Positions 55,193-64,000 of a DNA stretch of 64,000 nucleotides are shown here, piece after piece (within the stretch, counting starts at the first letter, position 1; each line of letters begins with the position of its first letter). Below the pieces are notes generated by a model. The model was not told the origin of the DNA. It made no database searches and was given only the letters and a program-made list of their open reading frames with translations. The DNA is taken from contig CAWHLK010000037.1 of NCBI GenBank assembly GCA_963829965.1, forward strand, positions 67,494 through 131,493, read 5' to 3'. A program made the position numbers and the translations under genes. This DNA comes from DASXZH01 sp963829965 (lineage in GTDB: Bacteria; Armatimonadota; Fimbriimonadia; Fimbriimonadales; Fimbriimonadaceae).

Positions 55193-55416
55193 TTTGCACC
55201 TCCTTGATTAGCAACCCACTCAAAAAATGCAGCTTCATCAATAAGGACACGTTTACCGATTTTTTTAACGACACCAAATTTATCAAAGCCATTTTTTTGA
55301 CGATTAAAAATAAGATTGCGCAAGCCACCTATAGGAGGCCACTCATGATGTTTTTCCCAATTAGGAACCGTTATATATCTTGTAAAAGAAGAACCCCTTT
55401 GATCATTGTTATCCAT
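55189..55416 (-). CDS. AlpA/excisionase-like DNA-binding protein
   Basis: 75 residues. 'YITVPNWEKHHEWPPIGGLRNLIF', 'GFDKFGVVKKIGKRVLIDEAAF' gives the winged-helix pattern of phage excisionases and AlpA regulators (G..R..I.......F.....KIGKRVLID). It likely governs integrase direction or element genes. First of the compact replication/regulation series. Confidence 0.7.
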   Translation of the reverse strand: MDNNDQRGSSFTRYITVPNWEKHHEWPPIGGLRNLIFNRQKNGFDKFGVVKKIGKRVLIDEAAFFEWVANQGGAK

Positions 55417-55542
55417 AAATAATTCCCTTTAAAAATTGGCAGTACATAACAAAACTGTTATGTATGGCCAAACAATATCACTATTATTTTTATGGGTTGT
55501 TAATGCGGGATAAACTCAGGATAAACTCGGGACTATCATTGT

Positions 55543-56163
55543 TTACTGGTCAAAATATTTGCCACCCCTGTATTCAGAGATGAAATTTTTCACACTTTTT
55601 AAGCTCATTTTCTTTTTATTATCGTTATAATCAACATAATAAATACCATTTTTATCTATATTCTCTATCAAATCATCCTCATCAAATTTCTTATTTTTAA
55701 TATCAACCAATACTTCTTCAATAGTAGGCTCTCTTTTTAACTCAATTTTTTTATTTTTATATGCACGAATTATTACCTTATGCATCGGACTCGGACGTTT
55801 CCGCTTATATTTATCAATATCATTTTTAAGAAAAAACAATGAATCCAATTTTATCGGCACGCTCCTAAAACGTAATAACTTTTCTGTTCCATCATTGGTT
55901 ATACATAAACGTTCTAAATTATACGGAGAAATAAGTTTGTGATTGATAATTTGTTCATCCGTTAAATAAATATTCGTTTGTTTGCTACCGGAATGTTTTA
56001 TGTTAATTAATTGATCTCGATTTAATAATAAATATCGATCTACCCCTTCAAACCGAAAATAGACAAACAATTGAAACATTCCTTCAATTGCTTTCTGCAG
56101 TAAATGATATTGATCCTCTTTTGAAAAACATGAATCAAATAACAAAAACTTAGTATCGTTCAT
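55543..56163 (-). CDS. Hypothetical protein coupled to the integrase
   Basis: 206 residues, no family recognised. 'FLLFDSCFSKEDQYHLLQKAI' start, 'YRKRKRP-like' basic centre (KYKRKRPSPMHKVIIRAYK), acidic end. It starts at the integrase stop (TAATG), so the two are made together; it may help recombination. Confidence 0.5.
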   Translation of the reverse strand: MNDTKFLLFDSCFSKEDQYHLLQKAIEGMFQLFVYFRFEGVDRYLLLNRDQLINIKHSGSKQTNIYLTDEQIINHKLISPYNLERLCITNDGTEKLLRFRSVPIKLDSLFFLKNDIDKYKRKRPSPMHKVIIRAYKNKKIELKREPTIEEVLVDIKNKKFDEDDLIENIDKNGIYYVDYNDNKKKMSLKSVKNFISEYRGGKYFDQ

Positions 56164-57233
56164 TAATTAATCCCGAATATTTTTTCATTCATCCTAGCAA
56201 CCACTTTACTTGTATGCGCTTCAGACAAATGGCTATATCTCTTTACCATTTGCAGGGTTTTATGCCCTAATATTTCTGCAATCTCTGCAAGACTTGCCCC
56301 ATTCATCGCTAGATAAGAAGCTGCACTATGACGCAAATCATGAAATCGAAAATCTTTGATTTCTGCACGCTTTAGGGCAGTCTCCCAAGGGGTACGTATA
56401 TCAACGGAACTCTGTAAAGATTTGCCTGGAAACACTAAATCGCAATTTAATTGTCTAATCTTAGCGTGATGTTTAATCAACTCTAATGCGTGCCCCGCAA
56501 GCGGAAGCACTCTTCGTTCACCATTTTTTGTTTCATGCAGCGTTATAATCCCACGAGTTAAATCTATGTCTTGCCAACGTAAATTAAGCACTTCCATTCG
56601 GCGAGCACCAGTTGATAAAGCTAAAACAACAACAATGTAAAGACAGGGGCTATCGCTTTTTTTACATTCTTCCAATAAATTTTTACGTTCATCTTCAGAT
56701 AAAAATCTGACGCGACCACGTGGCTCTTTCATCTTGGTAACTTTAAGTAGAGGGTTTTCTTCAACCCAACCCCATTCTTTTACAGCAATAGTAAATACAT
56801 GACTTAAAATTGCCATATAACGATTAACTGTCGCCGCACTACGAGAGATTTGCTCGTTACCTGTTTTATCACCCTCGGCAAGTTTATCGCGGTATTGTGC
56901 AATCAATGCAGGCGTAGTATCAGCAAGTGAATATTGACCAAGGTTATCTTTCCACCAAATTAATTGGCCAGTCTGGCAACGCTCGCTCTTTGGCTTAGTA
57001 GGCATTACATATTGCAGATAACGATCAATCGCTTCATTTAATGTATGTTTCTTCGCTTCGCTTGTTTTAAAATGTCGACCTTCACGAATTGCGGATTCTG
57101 TTTGCTGTGCCCACTTGCGTGCATCTGTCAATCGTTCAAACGTTGCACTTTGCGACGGGTATCCTTTGAGCCGAACTTTAACTCGATAAGTTGTTTGGCC
57201 TTCTTTTGTTGTACGTTTTTCTATGTTAGCCAT
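56163..57233 (-). CDS. Tyrosine recombinase/integrase
   Basis: 356 residues from ATG 57,233. The N-terminal arm-binding part is followed by the SAM-like core and a catalytic domain with R in 'STGARRMEVLNLRW', K, 'HDLRHSAAS' (H..RH), 'LGHKTLQMVKRYSH' (H and the nucleophile Y). This is the P4/phage type that uses tRNA genes as sites. The 3' end of tRNA-Thr at 59,959 points toward the element and is the natural attachment site. The far end of the element is not in the window. Confidence 0.9.
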   Translation of the reverse strand: MANIEKRTTKEGQTTYRVKVRLKGYPSQSATFERLTDARKWAQQTESAIREGRHFKTSEAKKHTLNEAIDRYLQYVMPTKPKSERCQTGQLIWWKDNLGQYSLADTTPALIAQYRDKLAEGDKTGNEQISRSAATVNRYMAILSHVFTIAVKEWGWVEENPLLKVTKMKEPRGRVRFLSEDERKNLLEECKKSDSPCLYIVVVLALSTGARRMEVLNLRWQDIDLTRGIITLHETKNGERRVLPLAGHALELIKHHAKIRQLNCDLVFPGKSLQSSVDIRTPWETALKRAEIKDFRFHDLRHSAASYLAMNGASLAEIAEILGHKTLQMVKRYSHLSEAHTSKVVARMNEKIFGIN

Positions 57234-57864
57234 TTGCAGTCTTCTTAGAGGCTGATGAAAGTTCAAGGATTTTACGCAGGTCAGTCAAAACCTCCGCATC
57301 CAAATTAAGTTCTGAGCCATTCCAAGTGCCATTCATTACTAAATGATGAGTAACATGTTTTTTATGTATATCACGCAGCATCTTCTCAAACTCATCCAGT
57401 ATTGTTTGGAATACTGCATAATCAACATCAGGTATTATGGGTTTTTTAATTGAAACATGCGCAATCTTACAATTACGAAACTCCTCAAAAGGTTTGATTA
57501 ACTCAAACCACTTAATAATCCCATCATCAAGTGAGTACTCGTGAAACTGATGTAAGAAAGCCACGAATTGTTTTAATGCATGTTTCTTATTCTCATCGAA
57601 TATAGCAAACATATTAGAAGTAATTTGACCAACAAATACACTTACCTGCATACATGCCCAATATTGATCATAAAGTAAATTTTTTGTTCGCACGGTATTA
57701 GCGATTTCCATATGCATCTGAATTAGCATTCTTGTGCTGTAGATGCGCTGATAAAAGATATCTAGATACTCTTTTAGTTTTCGTTGCCGATCAATCTCAT
57801 CTCGCTCTTTCGCTTGATCGCAAAGTAACTGCCCAACATTTTTATCTTGCACTTCTGTAGTCAT
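57226..57864 (-). CDS. Helical hypothetical protein ahead of the integrase
   Basis: 212 residues from ATG 57,864. Entirely helical (KLKEYLDIFYQRIYSTRMLI, NKKHALKQFVAFLHQFHEY, 'FRNCKIAHVSIKK' with the R....H element). The Rx4-6H-like 'RNCKIAH' recalls HEPN/AbiU2-type proteins, but I cannot confirm it. Its end overlaps the integrase start by 8 bases, so it shares the transcript. Confidence 0.5.
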   Translation of the reverse strand: MTTEVQDKNVGQLLCDQAKERDEIDRQRKLKEYLDIFYQRIYSTRMLIQMHMEIANTVRTKNLLYDQYWACMQVSVFVGQITSNMFAIFDENKKHALKQFVAFLHQFHEYSLDDGIIKWFELIKPFEEFRNCKIAHVSIKKPIIPDVDYAVFQTILDEFEKMLRDIHKKHVTHHLVMNGTWNGSELNLDAEVLTDLRKILELSSASKKTANG

Positions 57865-58071
57865 TTTTTTTCGCCTTATTTTTTGACGGCACTGTACAGC
57901 AATCACCAACAAAAGACAACATATGATTATTAATCATAATAAATAAATATGCTTTACATCTTAATTTCAAATATATAACATCTTTCACCATAATAAATGG
58001 GACACTTGTGGGGCACTAAGCAACAAAAAACAGCCCTAAGAGTACAAAATCAACCCGGGGAAATATCGCTA

Positions 58072-58839
58072 ATGACAAATGAAGAATATGTAGCTGTTAC
58101 AAAATATGGCAAAATCCGCTCACCTAATGAAGTGATTTTTCCGATCCTCAAACAAATGGAAGATAACAACTGGCGCTTAATCGGCACTGGGTTTTTTATT
58201 ACCAGGCATGGAATATTTTTAACAGCAAAACACGTTCTACGTGACGTATTAGATAACAATTCCAATGAGCAGACACACCCAATCGTTGCTCTGTTATTCA
58301 TCTCTGAAACAAGCTTTCAGATACGCAGAATAACTAAGGGCTTCTTAAATGTTCCTGGCGACATCGCTGCCGGCATTATTACCAACACTGATGAATCAGG
58401 AAAACTATTAGGTAATGGATTTTATGGACTCAGTCGAACCCCCTTATCAAAAGGTGACAAGATTCATACTTACGCCTACCCAGAAACTATGCATGATGAT
58501 AATAATAAAATAAATTTTCGTAGCAGATATTATGATGGCTTAATTGAAGAGTATCTGCCAAGAGGTAGAGATTCCAGCATGCTGCCAAACGCCTGCTATC
58601 AAACAAACATGCAAATCCTTCCCGGTGCGAGCGGAGCGCCAGTTTTCAATTCTTCTGGCAATGTGATTGGTATAAACAGTACTGGCTTTAACGACAGCAT
58701 CCCTCCATATACTTCATTTATCTCATGCATCACCGATGCTTTTGGCATCATCCTCGAAGGAATTACGCTACCTTGCGGCAATAAGGAATATTGTACTATA
58801 GAAGAGTTATGCAGCCTTGGTTATGTTACCGCATGTTAA
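58072..58839 (+). CDS. Trypsin-like serine protease
   Basis: 255 residues. Start chosen at ATG 58,072, preceded by ggggaa; an upstream ATG (57,997) adds a poor 25-residue lead. Catalytic His in 'FLTAKHVLRD', the presumed Asp in 'VPGDIAAGII', and Ser in 'LPGASGAPVFNSSG' match the S1 (HtrA/trypsin) fold. No signal peptide and no PDZ domain, so it works inside the cell. It may act in anti-phage or stress defence as cargo of the element. Confidence 0.75.
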   Translation: MTNEEYVAVTKYGKIRSPNEVIFPILKQMEDNNWRLIGTGFFITRHGIFLTAKHVLRDVLDNNSNEQTHPIVALLFISETSFQIRRITKGFLNVPGDIAAGIITNTDESGKLLGNGFYGLSRTPLSKGDKIHTYAYPETMHDDNNKINFRSRYYDGLIEEYLPRGRDSSMLPNACYQTNMQILPGASGAPVFNSSGNVIGINSTGFNDSIPPYTSFISCITDAFGIILEGITLPCGNKEYCTIEELCSLGYVTAC

Positions 58840-59630
58840 GAATTGGTGACTGCAAAATGAACAATATCAATTGAAAAATCGTTTTTACTTTTTACCGCTT
58901 CAAAATAGTTTACATTCCTCCCTCTTAACATCGACACTACGACCTCTCGATTTTCTTGCGGCATTTTTAGCCCAAAAATAATCTCGCAGACACTCGACTC
59001 CTCATATGTGCCTACGCCTTTTACACCCATTATTCGCCACTCATTCTCATATTCCCAATCAAGAAACTTGGTCAAAACTATAATTTTATGTATTTCTGCT
59101 AAAAATCCATTTTTATCACCACCACTCAAAAAGAAATTTAACAGAAAGCCTCTATCTACGGATGATGAATATTCCACCTCATGGACAGCATCTACGGGTA
59201 CATTAAGATTATCTTTATATCCTATGCAAAATCCTTTATGAAAATCCCCGTAATGCGACCACATCAGAATTGAGTTATTACATGATGACAGAGAAACAAT
59301 ACCCATTTCATTCTTTACAAAATCTAAACCGCGCTGAAAATCTGCATCTGCCTCTTTACGCGCCTCAATCATACCTACATCATGATTAATTCTTTCCAAG
59401 TGATTTTCAATTTCTTCATTAGTTAACCCCCTCCGAGCGGCTTCTTCGGCAATAATTTCATCCATACCCTTTCTAAAGTCTTCCACCATACCTTCGTGAG
59501 CCAAACAATCGAACGGGTCATTAAAATCATTTGGACTAGCAAAATAAATCTGGTTCTTTGCAAGCATCTCAAGGGTACGCGGATTGAAGGCTCGATATTT
59601 ATATAGAATTTCAGGGACTTTTTTCGACAT
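58836..59630 (-). CDS. DUF2971 protein
   Basis: 264 residues with the DUF2971 signature 'ILYKYRAFNPRTLEMLAKNQIYFASPNDFNDPFDC' (given here in pieces: LYKYRAF, QIYFASP, FNDPFDC), 'VSLSSCNNSILMWSHYGDFHKG' and 'YENEWRIMG'. DUF2971 genes occur in defence islands and mobile elements; the molecular role is unknown. It converges with the protease (4-base overlap). Confidence 0.8.
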   Translation of the reverse strand: MSKKVPEILYKYRAFNPRTLEMLAKNQIYFASPNDFNDPFDCLAHEGMVEDFRKGMDEIIAEEAARRGLTNEEIENHLERINHDVGMIEARKEADADFQRGLDFVKNEMGIVSLSSCNNSILMWSHYGDFHKGFCIGYKDNLNVPVDAVHEVEYSSSVDRGFLLNFFLSGGDKNGFLAEIHKIIVLTKFLDWEYENEWRIMGVKGVGTYEESSVCEIIFGLKMPQENREVVVSMLRGRNVNYFEAVKSKNDFSIDIVHFAVTNS

Positions 59631-59632
59631 GC

Positions 59633-59793
59633 TTATTCATCATACCTTAAATTTGTGCTATGGCATTTTGGACATCTTGCAGGAACAGCATCTCTGCCTT
59701 GACGGATTGCTTCTCGTACCTCTTCCTCATCTGCAACCTCTGTTTTAAATCTATTACCACAAACAAGGCAAACATATTTGATGATTCTCATAA
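59633..59793 (-). pseudogene. Small zinc-ribbon protein with a 2-base frameshift
   Basis: ATG 59,793 with TTGGAGG ahead reads MRIIKYVCLVC, then the frame breaks because 'tg' is present twice (TGTGTGG for TGTGG). The other frame continues CGNRFKTEVADEEEVREAI and 'RCPKCHSTNLRYDE' to the stop at 59,633. Together, 52 residues with two CxxC pairs, a typical zinc ribbon of the kind seen next to DUF2971 genes. 2 bp before the DUF2971 start, same strand. Confidence 0.55.
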
Positions 59794-59958
59794 GCAACCT
59801 CCAAATAATATGGTGGCTATATACATTATACCATGCACGCCTTGTTTGAATTTTGTTGTGATTTGTTATTACTTACTGCCCCGCCAGTGTCCCGTGACGC
59901 TATTTTGAGGTCGCTTTGGAAGGATAAACGATGGTCTATCTATTTGATTATATTACAA

Positions 59959-60031
59959 AGCTGGCGATGGGACTCGAACCCGCGACCTGCTGATTACAAA
60001 TCAGCTGCTCTACCAACTGAGCTACGCCAGC
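59959..60031 (-). tRNA. tRNA-Thr (anticodon TGT)
   Basis: The minus strand folds as a standard cloverleaf: acceptor GCTGGCG pairs with CGCCAGC, D-arm TAGCTCAGTTGGTAGAGC, anticodon stem CTGAT with loop TTTGTAA, and T-arm GGGTTCGAGTCCC. TGT reads ACA. Its 3' end faces the integrase element, the likely attL. CCA is not encoded. Transcribed separately from the rRNA operon because a terminator lies between. Confidence 0.95.
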
Positions 60032-60198
60032 ATTATGTATTTGCAAGGCGTAATTCTATCGTTAAAGATAGAAATAGCAATCCCTAATTACAAATTTACT
60101 GTATCAATAACCTAATAAATTTTCGTTAATAACAATGAAGTAAATTATTTGCGAAATTTTTTTTAACGCATTTCAATCAATCAAAAATACATAAATAA

Positions 60199-60233
60199 AA
60201 AAACCCTTGTCAGTTTCCCAACAAGGGTTTTTA
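60199..60233 (-). terminator. Rho-independent terminator of the rRNA operon
   Basis: Read on the minus strand, AAACCCTTGT and ACAAGGGTTT form a perfect 10-bp stem around TGGGAAACTG, followed by a run of T. It lies just after 5S rRNA. Confidence 0.85.
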
Positions 60234-60241
60234 GAATAAGA

Positions 60242-60357
60242 GCCTGGCGATGACCGACTTTTGCATGGATAAACCCACACTATCATAGGCGCTAAATGGT
60301 TTCACTTCTGAGTTCGAGATGGGATCAGGTGGTACCCACTTGCTCTAGTCGCCAGGC
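60242..60357 (-). rRNA. rrf: 5S ribosomal RNA
   Basis: 116 bases on the minus strand: the ends TGCCTGGCGAC and GTCGCCAGGC pair, and the conserved 'CCGAACTC..AAGTGAAAC' type core is recognisable as CTCGAACTCAGAAGTGAAAC. Order 23S-5S as usual. Confidence 0.9.
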
Positions 60358-60451
60358 AGTAACTTTCTCTGCCGTCTTTCCGCAGAGCGGTTGAAATAGA
60401 AGCGTTTCACTTTGTGTCTAACCAATTCATCCAAACAACTTGGGTGTTATA

Positions 60452-63372
<2,921 letters not shown>

Positions 63373-63520
63373 ATATAACCCCAAATCGTCTTGCTCATTT
63401 GTACTTTTACTCGCCTGTATTTACTCTCGTAAACACTCGCTTCATTCGTACTAACTCAAGCTTGTCATCGAAAGTTGAATTGAGTTTTCACTCAGTGTAC
63501 TTCGCTTCTACTTACAACCA

Positions 63521-63534
63521 AATTGTTAAAGAAC
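63521..63534 (-). promoter_or_regulatory. boxA antitermination site in the rRNA spacer
   Basis: On the minus strand GTTCTTTAACAATT, close to the boxA consensus TGCTCTTTAACA, lies between tRNA-Ala and 23S rRNA, as in gammaproteobacterial operons. Confidence 0.65.
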
Positions 63535-63553
63535 TTTTGCACTCTTCAGAGTA

Positions 63554-63595
63554 CAAAAAACGTTTCTCATTTCTACTCTCGAAAAACGTTTTTTG
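63554..63595 (-). other. Long spacer hairpin between tRNA-Ala and 23S rRNA
   Basis: CAAAAAACGTTT and AAACGTTTTTTG are perfect inverted arms (63,554-63,565 and 63,584-63,595) with an 18-base loop. Possibly an RNase III processing or spacer stem. Confidence 0.45.
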
Positions 63596-63745
63596 TCGGC
63601 TGAACTTTTTTCTTTTTTTAACCTTTCGGTTCTCTCTTTATGTTGTTGAGTTTCGCTGCGCTCTACCCAACCTACCGTTCTTCATCACTCTCTTTCTTTC
63701 TTCTTTACCCTCTCGGTTGTATCCTATTCCAACTACTCCATATTT

Positions 63746-63818
63746 TGGAGCCAGTCGGGATCGAACCGACGACCCCCTGCTTGCAAAGCAGGTGCTCTCC
63801 CAGCTGAGCTATGGCCCC
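63746..63818 (-). tRNA. tRNA-Ala (anticodon TGC)
   Basis: Acceptor GGGGCCA pairs with TGGCTCC apart from one G-T; the anticodon loop TTTGCAA reads GCA codons. Standard second tRNA of the 16S-Ile-Ala-23S spacer. Confidence 0.95.
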
Positions 63819-63846
63819 GTCTTCTTTCCTTCTCGCCTCTCGTTCG

Positions 63847-63920
<74 letters not shown>

Positions 63921-64000
63921 CCCTACAAAACTCGGGGCTTACTCTCTTTTCTTTAGCTACTTTTTTAACAAGATCTTTCAAGAGTGATTTATGTGCGCGC

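Noticed and set aside
59833..60087. 84-residue ORF over the tRNA-Thr
   Set aside because: It includes the well-known spurious translation of an antisense tRNA.

Overview
The window is two unrelated pieces of bacterial DNA joined at about position 52,170. Bases 1 to about 52,170 are GC-rich and look like an environmental, probably Armatimonadota (Fimbriimonas-like) chromosome. The pointers are prepilin-type N-terminal proteins with the 'ISNIRQMG..YLGDNDDG' style, many secreted beta-propeller and beta-helix proteins, and repeat-rich intergenic DNA. The phylum is an inference from protein style, not from a marker gene. Bases from about 52,170 to 64,000 are AT-rich and carry a gammaproteobacterial-type rRNA operon (tRNA-Ile, tRNA-Ala, 23S, 5S, all on the minus strand) and a tyrosine-integrase element next to a tRNA-Thr. 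A minus-strand coding fragment is cut exactly where the composition changes, so an assembly chimera is the simplest reading.

Layout of the GC-rich part: 1-5.5 kb holds a partial zinc ribbon, an eight-unit repeat protein, a DUF433/DUF5615 toxin-antitoxin pair and an amidohydrolase. 5.6-10 kb holds a 54-bp tandem array, nuoG and a pseudopilin. 10-17 kb holds a WD40 protein, a polysaccharide flippase, a three-copy TPR-like paralog family, DUF503, a serine-hydrolase homolog lacking its catalytic residues, and an A-type Fe-S carrier. 17-21 kb holds a 92-bp tandem array and a CpxP/Spy-like protein followed by an OmpR-type regulator and a histidine kinase. 21-27 kb holds secreted enzymes and a divergent FAD-protein/cysteine dioxygenase pair around a palindromic operator. 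27-38 kb holds PspA, homogentisate dioxygenase, an SPFH operon, a MntA/HepT pair, an MrfA-type helicase and tatC. 38-52 kb holds a UvrD/PcrA helicase, an HD-domain protein, an AONS/KBL-type transferase, nucleotidyltransferase modules, a NarL regulator, a nitroreductase with a peptide ABC ATPase, a truncated globin, a beta-helix protein and a Panacea-type antitoxin with its partner.

Seventeen genes are interrupted by single-base (once two-base) frameshifts, several in A or T runs, in both halves of the window. The lengths restore to normal when one base is added or removed. This points to uncorrected indels of a long-read assembly more than to real pseudogenes. Where the frame can be joined I give one composite coding region.

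The most unusual sequence-level feature is a set of seven intergenic arrays with a strict period of 7 bp but different unit sequences (27.2, 29.1, 29.2, 41.1, 41.26, 41.9 and 45.9 kb). Candidate undescribed systems are the Panacea antitoxin with an unassigned partner, the integrative element's cargo (an unrecognised helical protein, a trypsin-like protease, DUF2971 and a zinc ribbon), and the eight-unit Trp/Cys repeat protein.
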